From NCBI GenBank assembly GCA_964542435.1, contig CAZIVE010000006.1, positions 1-47,507 of the forward strand: a stretch of 47,507 bases of DNA, read 5' to 3'. Source of the stretch: CAZIVE01 sp964542435. GTDB lineage: Bacteria; Bacteroidota; Bacteroidia; Bacteroidales; Tannerellaceae. Position 1 is the first letter of the stretch; every line of letters starts with the position of its first letter. Below, in pieces: positions 9,511-18,848 of the stretch. The notes beneath the pieces were generated by a model. It worked only from the letters and a program-made list of their open reading frames with translations. It was not told the origin of the DNA and searched no databases. The position numbers and the translations under genes are program-made.

Positions 9511-9627
9511 ATGCCCTGAATAAAAAAATTATCATCGAACATTCCCTCCAATCATTACTATGATTTTGAAAAAAGCTCCGATGATAATTCAAAAAGTCCC
9601 GATGTTTTTTCGGATGAAAGAAATCCT

Positions 9628-10413
9628 TTATAATCCTTTGGCTTTCGCTTCGTCCCATATTTTATCCATCTCTTCGAGCGTCATCTCTTTGAGAGAACGG
9701 CCCGATTTTTCAACCTGCTCTTCTAAATAGTTGAAACGGCGGATGAACTTTCTGTTGGTACGTTCCAAAGCATTGTCCGGATTGATTTTGTAAAGGCGCG
9801 CTGCGTTGATCAGGCTGAAGAATAGATCTCCGAATTCGCCTTCCATCTTGTCCGGATCGAGATTCTCGATCTCTTTTTGAAGCTCTTGGAATTCTTCTTC
9901 TACTTTATCCCAGACATCGGCTCTCTCTTTCCAGTCGAATCCTGCATTACGGGCTTTATCTTGAATGCGGTGAGCTTTAACGATGGAAGGAAGAGCGGCT
10001 GGTACACCTTCGAGTACGGTTTTGTTTCCACCTTTTTCTTTCAGCTTGAGTTGTTCCCAGCTTTGTTCTACCTTTTGAGGCGTATTGGCTTCGGCTGTTC
10101 CATAGACGTGAGGATGGCGATATATCAGTTTTTCGCAGAGTGAATCGCAGACATCTTTGATGTCGAACGCTCCTTTTTCATCTCCGATCTTAGCATAGAA
10201 GACTATGTGAAGAAGCAGATCGCCCAGTTCTTTCTTGATGTCCTGGTTGTCATTGCGAATGATGGCGTCACAAAGCTCATACGTTTCTTCTATGGTGTTC
10301 TCGCGCAGACTTTCGTTGGTTTGTTTCCTATCCCATGGACATTTTACACGAAGCGTGTCCATTACGTCGAGCAGGCGGCCGAAAGCCTCCATCTTTTCTT
10401 CTCTGGTTGACAT
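9628..10413 (-). CDS. mazG: MazG nucleoside triphosphate pyrophosphohydrolase
   Basis: A 261-residue all-alpha NTP pyrophosphatase that hydrolyses (d)NTPs, including damaged ones, to the monophosphate and pyrophosphate. The first MazG domain shows CPWDRKQT, then EETYELCDAI and KKELGDLLLH, the ExxE...ExxD magnesium-binding pattern, followed by HPHVYG. A second, similar block occurs near residues 170-230 (EEEFQEL, EGEFGDLFFSLINAARL), giving the two-domain arrangement of bacterial MazG. It is the last gene of the likely rluA-dsbD-mazG transcript, 48 bases after the previous stop. Confidence 0.95.
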   Translation of the reverse strand: MSTREEKMEAFGRLLDVMDTLRVKCPWDRKQTNESLRENTIEETYELCDAIIRNDNQDIKKELGDLLLHIVFYAKIGDEKGAFDIKDVCDSLCEKLIYRHPHVYGTAEANTPQKVEQSWEQLKLKEKGGNKTVLEGVPAALPSIVKAHRIQDKARNAGFDWKERADVWDKVEEEFQELQKEIENLDPDKMEGEFGDLFFSLINAARLYKINPDNALERTNRKFIRRFNYLEEQVEKSGRSLKEMTLEEMDKIWDEAKAKGL

Positions 10414-10461
10414 ATTCTTATTTATTATGAAGGGCGGACGTTACGTCCACCCTTCCTGTTC

Positions 10462-12525
10462 TCATTGTTTATTAAACCGTCTGATTCCGTCTTGCAGGAA
10501 TTGGATGTATTTCGAGACATCTTCATTGAAGGCGTATGAAGGACCGAGCGGTTTGCCGTTGTTGTCGAGTAAAATATAGAACGGCTGGGCATTGGCTCCG
10601 AATTTGCTTCTTTGCAGATAACTCCATTTGTCTCCGATGGTTTTCAGTTTGCGTTCTTTGCCATTCTCCTTGATGGTGATAGGCTCTGGAAGTTTGGTCT
10701 TGTCATCCACCATGAGTGAAATCAGCACATAGTCTTTTTCGAGAATGTCTTTGACTCTCGGATCGGTCCAGACAGAAGCCTCCATTTTGCGGCAGTTGAC
10801 GCATCCGAATCCAGAGAAGTCGATGATCACCGGCTTGTGATTCTGTGCGGCATAGGACATGCCGGATTCGTAATCGTCGAACTTGGCGTGGACTTCGTTG
10901 TCGTAGAGATTGAAGTCCTGTGTGTAGAGCGGAGGAGCGAAAGCACTGATGGATTTGAGCGGAGCGCCCCAAAGTCCCGGAATCATATAGATGGCGAAGG
11001 CAAAAGATATGATGGAAAGAAACAGACGTGTTACTGAAACAAAGGGCAGATCACTGTCGTTTCTGAATTTGAGTTTACCGATCAGATACATTCCGAGCAG
11101 TGCGAAAATCACGATCCAAAGGACGAGGAACACTTCTCTGTCGAGCAATCCCCAACCATAAGCGAGGTCTGCAACGGAGAGGAATTTCAGTGAAAGTGCC
11201 AATTCGAGGAATCCAAGCACTACCTTGACGGAGTTGAGCCAGCCGCCTGACTTCGGCATGTTCTGCATCATGTTCGGGAAGATCGCGAACAGGGAGAAGG
11301 GCAAAGCAAGAGCAAGAGCAAATCCCGCCATTCCGATGGCTGGACCTGCTGCAGATCCTATTGTCGCAGCTTGAACCAGCAATGTGCCGATAATCGGACC
11401 GGTGCAGGAGAAGGAAACGAGAACCAAGGTGAATGCCATGAAGAAGATGCTCAGGATGCCAGTTGTCGAGTCGGCTTTCTGATCCATCTTGTTGGTCCAG
11501 GATGAGGGAAGAACCATCTCGAATGCGCCGAAGAATGAAACGGCAAACAATACCAGCAATAGGAAGAAGATGATATTGAATATGGCATTCGTGGAGAGAT
11601 CGTTCAATGCACTCGCACCGAAGATTCCTGTGATGAGAAGTCCCATGATCAGATAGATGACAATGATGGAAAGACCGTAGATGACAGCGTCACGGATTGC
11701 TTTTTTGCGTTCGCGTGTTCGTTTCAAAAAGAAACTGACTGTCATCGGAATCATCGGCCAGACGCATGGCGTGAGCAAAGCAATCAGACCGCCGACGAAT
11801 CCAGCAAGAAAGATATAAAGCAGTGACATATCTGCTGCCGATACGATGGCATCGCCGAAGCCTTTCAGTTCGTTTATCACGGGAGTCCACAGATCCGAAC
11901 GATTGGTCAGTTTGGCAATCTGCTGAGGAGAAGTGCCGCTTTGGGCAAGTCCGATGACACTGTCCGTCGTGGCATTTACATTCTGAATGTTGGCTGTATC
12001 AGATGAGACGTTGGCAGCAAGCGAATCGGAGATGCTTTCTGTTGATGCGGCATTCGGGTCGAGATGGACGGAATGGCGGTCGAAGGAGAAATCTTTCTGA
12101 TCGGGAGGTAGACAGGTCGCATCGTTGCAAGCCATGAATTCTATTTGTCCGGCTGCTTTAAACTTCTTGGCATTGGTAACTTTGATCCGTTGCGTGAAGG
12201 TGACACTCCCGGCGTACCAGCGAAGATCCATCTTGAACATCGGATCGTGAACCACGGTCGGACGGATGGAGGCGAAAGGTTTTCCTACGAGTTCGGCACC
12301 TTGCAGTGTCTCGAAGGTGATAGAGGTTGAAACCGGTCCGCCCGACGGAAGATTCATGTCGTAGAGATGCCATCCTTTGTCAGCTGTGGCCGTGAAGATG
12401 ATCATCTTGTCGGTCGATCCGCCGTTATCGTCGAGATGGATTTTCCACTTTACGGGTGTTAGAATCTGGGCTTGTGCAACCAGTGTCAAAAGGGCGAGGA
12501 TGCATATCGCAAAAACTTTTCTCAT
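10462..12525 (-). CDS. DsbD-type thiol:disulfide interchange protein
   Basis: A 687-residue envelope protein that would carry electrons from cytoplasmic thioredoxin to the periplasm. A signal peptide (residues 1-20) precedes a DsbD-alpha-like domain with Cys133 and Cys138 (MACNDATCLPP). About eight membrane segments (residues 230-515) carry Cys254 (LLTPCVWPMIP) and Cys374 (SFSCTGPIIG). The C-terminal thioredoxin domain has the pair GCVNC at Cys575/Cys578. All six relay cysteines are present, so it should be functional. It lies 4 bases after rluA and 48 before mazG. In this phylum such proteins are often labelled thioredoxin family or cytochrome c biogenesis protein. Confidence 0.88.
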   Translation of the reverse strand: MRKVFAICILALLTLVAQAQILTPVKWKIHLDDNGGSTDKMIIFTATADKGWHLYDMNLPSGGPVSTSITFETLQGAELVGKPFASIRPTVVHDPMFKMDLRWYAGSVTFTQRIKVTNAKKFKAAGQIEFMACNDATCLPPDQKDFSFDRHSVHLDPNAASTESISDSLAANVSSDTANIQNVNATTDSVIGLAQSGTSPQQIAKLTNRSDLWTPVINELKGFGDAIVSAADMSLLYIFLAGFVGGLIALLTPCVWPMIPMTVSFFLKRTRERKKAIRDAVIYGLSIIVIYLIMGLLITGIFGASALNDLSTNAIFNIIFFLLLVLFAVSFFGAFEMVLPSSWTNKMDQKADSTTGILSIFFMAFTLVLVSFSCTGPIIGTLLVQAATIGSAAGPAIGMAGFALALALPFSLFAIFPNMMQNMPKSGGWLNSVKVVLGFLELALSLKFLSVADLAYGWGLLDREVFLVLWIVIFALLGMYLIGKLKFRNDSDLPFVSVTRLFLSIISFAFAIYMIPGLWGAPLKSISAFAPPLYTQDFNLYDNEVHAKFDDYESGMSYAAQNHKPVIIDFSGFGCVNCRKMEASVWTDPRVKDILEKDYVLISLMVDDKTKLPEPITIKENGKERKLKTIGDKWSYLQRSKFGANAQPFYILLDNNGKPLGPSYAFNEDVSKYIQFLQDGIRRFNKQ

Positions 12526-12529
12526 ACTT

Positions 12530-13435
12530 TTATCTTACTAATGAGGTGAATTTATCGGGTATCTTTGTCTCAAAACGCATTTCCTGTCTGGTTATTGGAT
12601 GAATGAAGAACAATCTCATGGCATGCAGCATGAGGCGTCCGGCCGGATCGGTCATGGCTCCATATTTCCCATCGCCGGCGACGGGATGACCTATGGATTG
12701 CATCTGCACACGGATCTGATTCTTTCGTCCGGTTTCAAGATCGAGCTGCAGAAGGGAATATTTACCATTGCTCTTCAGTACCTTGTAATGAGTGACAGCG
12801 ATCTTGCCATTGTCGGAGGAGGTAAGGTATACCTGCATCTTCTTGTTTTCCGTGAGATATGAAGTCAGAGTGTCTTCTTCCTTTTCGGGGCAGCCTTCCA
12901 CAACAGCAACATAGGTGCGTTGTGTGATCATGTTGCTCCAGTCGTCACGAAGGATGTGCTGCGCTTCGACCGATTTGGAAAACATCATCAGTCCCGAAGT
13001 GTCTCGATCGAGGCGGTGTAGAACGTAGATGTTGTTGCGTGAATCGATCTCTTTCACATAATCCCTGAGGAGATGCGAAGCGGTACGTTCCTTGACATGG
13101 TCGCTCGAAACGGAAAGCAGGCCCTCTCTTTTGTTTACGACAATCAGGTAATCATCCTCCCAAACAATATTCAGCAGCGGATTGCTGAAGGTAGGTTTGC
13201 CATGTTCATAGCTGATGGCCACCTTGTCGCCCTCTTTCAACGGTGTGTCAAATTGTCTGTCGGCTTTTCCGTTGACGAGAATCTGACCGTTTTTGAGTAG
13301 TGACTTGACCGAGCTGCGACTCTGATCTTTAAGCAGATCAAAGAGGAAGGGAAGCAACGTCTGTTCTTGTTTGACAGACACCTCTCTGGCATTATGCGTA
13401 TGTTGTGAATGATTATTATCTGAGTTTTTTCTCAT
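12530..13435 (-). CDS. RluA-family pseudouridine synthase
   Basis: A 301-residue enzyme that isomerises uridine to pseudouridine in rRNA or tRNA. An S4 RNA-binding domain occupies about residues 25-85 (SSVKSLLKNGQILVNGK). The catalytic domain contains HRLDRDTSGLM with the essential Asp at residue 143, and later LDLETGRKNQIRVQM and HPVAGDGKYG. The first ~25 residues are polar, His/Asn-rich and probably disordered. Which uridine is modified (RluA, RluC, RluD or another type) cannot be read from the sequence. It is the first gene of a probable three-gene unit with a good promoter just upstream. Confidence 0.92.
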   Translation of the reverse strand: MRKNSDNNHSQHTHNAREVSVKQEQTLLPFLFDLLKDQSRSSVKSLLKNGQILVNGKADRQFDTPLKEGDKVAISYEHGKPTFSNPLLNIVWEDDYLIVVNKREGLLSVSSDHVKERTASHLLRDYVKEIDSRNNIYVLHRLDRDTSGLMMFSKSVEAQHILRDDWSNMITQRTYVAVVEGCPEKEEDTLTSYLTENKKMQVYLTSSDNGKIAVTHYKVLKSNGKYSLLQLDLETGRKNQIRVQMQSIGHPVAGDGKYGAMTDPAGRLMLHAMRLFFIHPITRQEMRFETKIPDKFTSLVR

Positions 13436-13454
13436 GTTCTTTTTATTTACGTAG

Positions 13455-13485
13455 CAAAGATAATGAAAAGCAGGATGACCGCAAA
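13455..13485 (-). promoter_or_regulatory. Promoter of rluA-dsbD-mazG
   Basis: On the minus strand TTTG (13485-13482) is separated by exactly 19 bases from TATCTTTG (13462-13455), a full match to the Bacteroidota TTTG-N19-TAnnTTTG promoter, ending 19 bases before the rluA start codon. Confidence 0.8.
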
Positions 13486-13559
13486 AACACTTTATAAATG
13501 CATTTCACATTGTGATAAGAATGGATTGCATTCTATTACGATCATTTCATCTCTGCCTT

Positions 13560-13805
13560 GGCAACAATGCAGCGGAGGCGAATCTGAGAGAATTGGCTTC
13601 GGCAACAATGCAGCGGAGATGAATCTGAGAAAATTTGCCTTGGCAACAATGCAGCGGAGGTGAATCTGAGAGAATTGGCCTTGGCAACAATGCAGCGGAG
13701 ATGAATCTGAGAGAATTTGCTTTGGCAACAATGCAACGGAGATGAATCTGACGGAATTAGGTCCGGCAACAATGTTGATGAGGTAAATCAGGAAAACTTA
13801 TTCCT
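13560..13805. repeat. 41-bp tandem repeat array
   Basis: Units start at 13560, 13601, 13642, 13683, 13724 and 13765, each opening GGCAACAATGCAGCGGAG or a variant; the sixth is diverged. Units 1 and 3 share a G(C/T)GAATC...AATTGGC form and units 2 and 4 a GATGAATC...ATTTGC form, so there is an alternating 82-bp higher-order pattern. The 41-base period shifts the reading frame at each unit, so the array is not coding; short open frames across it are chance. It lies between the susD terminator and the rluA promoter. Confidence 0.9.
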
Positions 13806-13815
13806 GCCACGAAAG

Positions 13816-13854
13816 TGAAAAAGCCCCGCCTTCCTTTGGGGAGAAGCGGGGCTT
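13816..13854 (-). terminator. Intrinsic terminator of susC-susD
   Basis: AAGCCCCGC (13821-13829) and GCGGGGCTT (13846-13854) form a perfect nine-base stem. Read on the minus strand it follows the susD stop by about 20 bases and is followed by TTTTT. Confidence 0.85.
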
Positions 13855-13873
13855 TGTGAGCAGTTATGAATTA

Positions 13874-15364
13874 TTAATCATTACGAACCATCAGGTTGTT
13901 GGAGTTAAGCTCCATCTTTGGAATGGCATAGTTCCAACGAACATCTCCGGCAGGCACTTCCAATACACCGCAGTATGCGATTTTGAAGTTGTTGCCTGTG
14001 CGCTCCATCGGGAGATTGAGACGTTTCAGATCATACCAGCGGAAGCCTTCGCCCCAAAGTTCGATGCGGCGCTGTGTCAGGATTTCCTGAACCAAAGCAT
14101 CGCCGGTGTTGCCTTTGGAAACATAGCTCGGATCACGTGTGACTGCAAAAGCGGTCAGGACCTCCTGAGCTTCTGCTGTTTTTCCCAGATGAGCCAATGC
14201 TTCAGCTTTTGTCAGATACATTTCGGCAAGACGCATGAACGTGAAGTCGCCTACTGCATTGGATATGTCGCGAGCTCTGAACTTACGTACCTGATACGGG
14301 AATTGTTTGTAAGCCTTTGTCGGCGTACCTGCTTTGCCCGTCGGATCCCACCATGCACGGCGAAGGTCGGTCTGTGACATTAGGTCGTATGTAGTCTGGC
14401 TGATTGATTTCAGGCCTGAGCGGATAGAACTTGAGTTGAAGTTCCAGGACATGTATGCATAGAAAGAATAGAAGTAGATCGTCTGATCATCCTGCGTCAT
14501 GGCAGCCCACATCGCTTCGTTGGTGTCAGAGGTCATGCTTGCAAAGCCGCATTGCAGCTGGTCGCCTTTCATCAACGCGTGTCCGTCAGCTTCTGCTTTT
14601 TTGATGGAAAGATCGGCATATTGGGCAGCGGTTGCATAATCCTGCATAGCCAGAGCTACGCGGGCTTTCAGACCGTATGCTACTTCCAGAGAGAAGTGGT
14701 TGAGTTCTGAAGGTGTATAGTTTGCCAACAAAGCAATGGCGTCATCCAAATCCTTGTTGATATAGGAATAAACTTCTTCAACCGTGTTGCGGGCCATCGC
14801 GTCCGTGTTCGGTTCTACACGGTAAGGAACGCCCAGCTGTGAGTTAGTCTGTCCGGCCTGATAACGTTTGGCATACATCTGCACCAGATTGAAGTGGCAG
14901 AAGGCGCGGAAGCAGAGTGCTTCGCCCTTGACACCGCAATAAAGTGCATGGTCGGCATCGTTGGAATATTCATCCACATGCTTCAGTACAAGATTGGCAT
15001 TCAAAATCCATCCGTAATAGATCTGCCAAGGGACGTAACAGTAATAGCTGTTTTCGTCTCTGTGGCTTACCCATTGCAGTACACCTTTGTGCCAGTTGAT
15101 GGTTTGGAAGTTCATATCGTCACCCAAAGCCTCGCGGCAGATGATGAATCCGGGTTCGCCGCCCATACCTTGAACGCTACCATCCTGAGAAACCATCTTG
15201 CGCTGGATTCCGTTGATACAGGTGTAGAGGTTCTGAAGTGAAGAATAAGCCGTGGCATCAGAAATCTTGTCAGTCGGATTGGTCTCCAGATAATTGTCGG
15301 AGCAGCTTCCTAAGGAAAGCATCAGCGTTAGCAATCCGCAAGCTATATATTTAATATTTTTCAT
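13874..15364 (-). CDS. SusD/RagB-family nutrient-binding outer membrane lipoprotein
   Basis: A 496-residue surface lipoprotein. The signal peptide ends in a lipobox, SLGSC with the lipidated Cys at residue 21, followed by the family start DNYLETNPTDKISD. Family features are the N-terminal TPR-like helices and a C-terminal RagB/SusD region ending in the typical RRIELWGEGFRWYDLKR block (about residue 430) and a closing WNYAIPKMEL. SusD proteins act as the lid that captures a glycan or peptide over the SusC barrel. It follows susC by 14 bases. No glycosidase, peptidase or regulator adjoins, so the ligand cannot be predicted. Confidence 0.95.
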   Translation of the reverse strand: MKNIKYIACGLLTLMLSLGSCSDNYLETNPTDKISDATAYSSLQNLYTCINGIQRKMVSQDGSVQGMGGEPGFIICREALGDDMNFQTINWHKGVLQWVSHRDENSYYCYVPWQIYYGWILNANLVLKHVDEYSNDADHALYCGVKGEALCFRAFCHFNLVQMYAKRYQAGQTNSQLGVPYRVEPNTDAMARNTVEEVYSYINKDLDDAIALLANYTPSELNHFSLEVAYGLKARVALAMQDYATAAQYADLSIKKAEADGHALMKGDQLQCGFASMTSDTNEAMWAAMTQDDQTIYFYSFYAYMSWNFNSSSIRSGLKSISQTTYDLMSQTDLRRAWWDPTGKAGTPTKAYKQFPYQVRKFRARDISNAVGDFTFMRLAEMYLTKAEALAHLGKTAEAQEVLTAFAVTRDPSYVSKGNTGDALVQEILTQRRIELWGEGFRWYDLKRLNLPMERTGNNFKIAYCGVLEVPAGDVRWNYAIPKMELNSNNLMVRND

Positions 15365-15378
15365 GTTCGCGTATATTA

Positions 15379-18300
15379 TTAAAGAGTAATGTTCAGATTG
15401 AAAGTGACTGTACGAGCCGGGTTGTATTCATTGTAGGATACACCGGAGTAGTTCGCCTGGCTGTTGAGTCCTTGACGGTGATTCAACTGGAAGAGGTTTT
15501 CACCGCTGACAGAGAGACGGCAGTTCTTTACGCCGATCGTTGAGATCAAAGTCTTCGGAAGGCTGTAAGCCAATGTTAAAGTACGCAGACTCAGATAGTC
15601 TGACTTAACGAGCCAACGATCAGAAACAGCATCGAAGTTGGTTGCTTGTGATTGGTCAAGACGTGGAACGTCGGTGATGTCACCAGCTTGCTTCCAAGCT
15701 TTCATTACGTCTTTCGACATCGCATAACCGTACTGGTTTGTCATCAAATTACGATAGTTGCCGTCATAGATCTTTCCACCGATTGCGTAAGAGAATACGC
15801 CGTTCAGTTCGAAGGCACGATATTTTACATTGAAGTTGAATCCGCCGAATACGTCAGGAATAGAGCTGCCGCAATAGTGATACTTCGCTTTGGACTGGTC
15901 GTATGTCAGTTTCTTGCCGTTCTTATCGATGCAAGTCTTGTCGTCCCATGTCTGATTGGCTACGCCATTCGTTTCGCCATCATCAAATACATAGAGTGCA
16001 GAACCGTTGTCAGGATCAACTCCATAGTATTCCTTCAACCAGAAATCGTACATGGAATGTCCGACAGAGATCTTCTTTGTACCGCTGATGATTTCGCTCT
16101 GTCCTTCAGGAAGACTCTTTACCGTGTTGCTTACGAATGTAGCATTGGCACCGACCGATACGGTCCAGTCTTTATTCTTGAATGCCTGGTAATCGAGGTT
16201 GATTTCGACACCGTTGTTCTTAACCTTACCGAGGTTTTTCCATATAGAAGTTACACCGGAAGAGGTTGGCGTAGGAACGCTGAAAAGCAAATCCTTGGAG
16301 TTTTTCTGGAAATATTCGATAGATCCTGTCAGTCTGTCAAACAGTCCGAATTCCAATGCAAGGTCAGAAGAAACCTGTGTCTCCCATTTCAGATCTTTGT
16401 TACCGAAAGACTGGAAGAAGATACCACCTTCACCTGCGTTGTTCATACCATTATAATATAAGGTCTGATAAGCATACCAAACATCGTTGAGGTCGTCGTC
16501 GAGCAGAGCGTCGTTACCTGTCTCACCGTAAGATGCGCGGAGCTTCAGATTGTTGACCCACTTGAGATCCTTCATGAAGTTCTCCTGGCTGATACGCCAT
16601 GATGCACCGAATGACCAGAAATCACCCCAGCGGCTGTCTTTGGAGAAACGTGAAGAACCGTCGTGACGATAGGAGAGAGAGCCATAATACTTGTCCAGAT
16701 AGTTGTAGTTTCCACGGAAGAAGTAACCCTCTTTCTTGTAACGGTCGGTATAAGAATCCAATTCGTCGATCTTCGTAAAGTTGCTCAGTTCATAAACGCC
16801 AGCTACGATCTCGCTTTCGCGCATACCGTACATATACTGGTATTTGTAAGAATAATTCTCGTGTCCTAACAGTACATCGAAGCTGTGGTCGCCAAATTTC
16901 TTGGCATACGTAACCAACTGGTTGAATGTGTAGGTTGAGTTTCTTGTTGAAAGATTGTTCAGACGTCCTGCAGGAGAACCATCACCAACCTTCGTGTTCT
17001 CATATACTTTTCTATGTAAATCAGAAGATTCCAAAGAAGCATTTGATGTCACTTTCAGGCCATCCATCAGCGTCAGTTCGATATAGGTGTGAGCATTGTA
17101 AGCGTCACGTTCATTCAGACGGTTGTTCCAATAAGCCTCGGCGATGCCGTGACGACCTGTATCGGAAAGACGTCCGCCGTTATAGTCATAAACATATTTC
17201 GATGCGTCGGTTGTTGGCTGTCCGCTTTCATCCAGATAAGCACCGGTGGACATGTCATGTACGTGGATAGGATAGATAGGAGCCATGACACGTACGAAAC
17301 GAACGAGGTTACCGTAGCTGTTCGTGTTGTCGGAAGTGGAACTGGATATGTTGGACTTTGTGCGTGTAGCACCTAAGTTCAATCCGGTCTTGAACCATTT
17401 TACAGGATAGATATTGTAGTTTACACGTCCCGAGAAACGGTCCATATCTGTGCGGATCATGTATCCGTGTTCTTTCAGGTAACCGACAGAAGCGTAGGAG
17501 TCGCTCTTGTCCGTCTTGGTAGAATAGGAGAGGTTGTATTCGCTACGAGAACCTGTACGGTAAGCAGCGCCGGCCCAATCAAGGTCGTCTCCCCAAAGCA
17601 ATGAGGTGGCAGCCGAATTCAGGTTGCCGTTGTTATCCACGATAGCATCGTTGGCAACGCCTTTGAATGGATTGTATTTAAGCTGAGAGTAGATATCAGC
17701 CGTAGCACCTTGTGCAGCTTCGGCAGCGGTATATTTACCTGAAGAGATGTACTGGTTCTTCAGCATCTGCCACTGTAAAGGATAATACTGCCAAGCGTTA
17801 ACGCGTGAATATTCTTTGATGGCACGCTGTGAGAAACCTTGAGAGACATTCAATGTGATAGAGTTTTGTCCCTCTTTCTTGGCTGTCTTCGTCGTGATCA
17901 GAATGACACCGTTACCAGCACTTGAACCATACAGAGAAGTAGAAGCCGCATCTTTCAAAACGGTCATCGATTCGATATCGTTGGAGTTGATATCGCTGAT
18001 CTCACCGTTGTAGATCGTACCATCGACAACATAAAGCGGTGCGTTGGACGAGTTGATGGAACCGAAGCCACGGATACGAATGCTGGGTGCAGATCCAGGC
18101 TGTCCAGAGGAGGATGTAACCTGAACGCCCGATGCCTGACCTTCGAGAGCCTGAGCCGCATTGGTCAAAACTCGTTTGTCGAGAGCTTCGGCGTTGACAA
18201 CAGCAGCAGATCCTGTGAAGGAGCTCTTCTTTGCGGTACCGTAAGCTACGACAACCACTTCGTCGATTTGTTCAGCTGCAGATGAAAGTGTGATGCGCAT

Positions 18301-18561
18301 ACGCTGCTGAGCAGGTGCGTCAACTGAATTCATACCGACGTAAGAAATCCGGAGCATTGCATTTTTGTCTGCATTGAGTGAGAAACTTCCGTTAACATCG
18401 GTTATAGTACCATTCGTGGTACCTTTCACTAATACGGTGGCTCCAATAATTGGTTCGCCATCTTCTGAAGAAACTACAGTTCCCGTCACCTTCATGGTTT
18501 GGGCTGTAGAGATGCTGATCCCTGCTAAAAGACACAGCAATAAGTACATTAATTTATGCAT
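15379..18561 (-). CDS. SusC/RagA-family TonB-dependent outer membrane transporter
   Basis: A ~1060-residue TonB-dependent transporter that imports oligomers captured by its SusD partner. After the signal peptide (to about residue 20) comes a carboxypeptidase-D-like regulatory domain (VTGTVVSSEDGEPIIGATV, then DVNGSFSL and ISYVGM). The plug follows with the SusC signatures ALEGQASGVQV, PSIRIRGFGSIN, YVVDGTIYNG and VLKDAASTSLYGSSAGNGVILITT, and then the 22-strand barrel ending NPARTVTFNLNITL. No STN secretin-like domain precedes, so it is not an anti-sigma signalling variant. ATG 18561 is preferred to the GTG two codons upstream. A TACTTTTG box lies at 18643-18636. Confidence 0.96.
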   Translation of the reverse strand: MHKLMYLLLCLLAGISISTAQTMKVTGTVVSSEDGEPIIGATVLVKGTTNGTITDVNGSFSLNADKNAMLRISYVGMNSVDAPAQQRMRITLSSAAEQIDEVVVVAYGTAKKSSFTGSAAVVNAEALDKRVLTNAAQALEGQASGVQVTSSSGQPGSAPSIRIRGFGSINSSNAPLYVVDGTIYNGEISDINSNDIESMTVLKDAASTSLYGSSAGNGVILITTKTAKKEGQNSITLNVSQGFSQRAIKEYSRVNAWQYYPLQWQMLKNQYISSGKYTAAEAAQGATADIYSQLKYNPFKGVANDAIVDNNGNLNSAATSLLWGDDLDWAGAAYRTGSRSEYNLSYSTKTDKSDSYASVGYLKEHGYMIRTDMDRFSGRVNYNIYPVKWFKTGLNLGATRTKSNISSSTSDNTNSYGNLVRFVRVMAPIYPIHVHDMSTGAYLDESGQPTTDASKYVYDYNGGRLSDTGRHGIAEAYWNNRLNERDAYNAHTYIELTLMDGLKVTSNASLESSDLHRKVYENTKVGDGSPAGRLNNLSTRNSTYTFNQLVTYAKKFGDHSFDVLLGHENYSYKYQYMYGMRESEIVAGVYELSNFTKIDELDSYTDRYKKEGYFFRGNYNYLDKYYGSLSYRHDGSSRFSKDSRWGDFWSFGASWRISQENFMKDLKWVNNLKLRASYGETGNDALLDDDLNDVWYAYQTLYYNGMNNAGEGGIFFQSFGNKDLKWETQVSSDLALEFGLFDRLTGSIEYFQKNSKDLLFSVPTPTSSGVTSIWKNLGKVKNNGVEINLDYQAFKNKDWTVSVGANATFVSNTVKSLPEGQSEIISGTKKISVGHSMYDFWLKEYYGVDPDNGSALYVFDDGETNGVANQTWDDKTCIDKNGKKLTYDQSKAKYHYCGSSIPDVFGGFNFNVKYRAFELNGVFSYAIGGKIYDGNYRNLMTNQYGYAMSKDVMKAWKQAGDITDVPRLDQSQATNFDAVSDRWLVKSDYLSLRTLTLAYSLPKTLISTIGVKNCRLSVSGENLFQLNHRQGLNSQANYSGVSYNEYNPARTVTFNLNITL

Positions 18562-18635
18562 AACCACTCATTATTTAATTGATAGTAAGTTTCATTCTTA
18601 TTTTAGATCCTTATTAGAATTAAGTCCTTTGTGGG

Positions 18636-18643
18636 CAAAAGTA
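18636..18643 (-). promoter_or_regulatory. Probable -7 element of susC-susD
   Basis: On the minus strand TACTTTTG matches TAnnTTTG and lies about 75 bases before the susC start. The -33 region is only T-rich. The 280-base spacer around it is very AT-rich and holds no gene. Confidence 0.5.
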
Positions 18644-18834
18644 AATCATTAAAATAAATAAAAAAAATTTTCTGATTATTATTTTATATCATTTTTATCA
18701 AATAATCGTTTTGTACGAAAAATATTGACGTTCTGACTATGACAATATGAGAGTAAGAAGAGCTAATTAACATCATATTGATAAAGCTAGATTGTAATTG
18801 ACTTTTAAATGATAATAAATCCATTAGTTTGTAG

Positions 18835-18842
18835 TAATTTTG
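18835..18842 (+). promoter_or_regulatory. Probable -7 element upstream of the DUF4924 gene
   Basis: TAATTTTG matches TAnnTTTG and ends only six bases before ATG 18849. Transcription from it would begin at or next to the start codon, implying a leaderless or nearly leaderless mRNA. Confidence 0.5.
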
Positions 18843-18848
18843 CAGCCT

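Noticed and set aside
13492..13772. Repetitive small open frames across the 41-bp array
   Set aside because: Each unit shifts the reading frame; frames survive only because stop codons are rare in the unit, and no gene signals are seen.
13560..13805. CRISPR array
   Set aside because: Units are directly adjacent with no unique spacers, and no cas gene is present. The same applies to the other two arrays.
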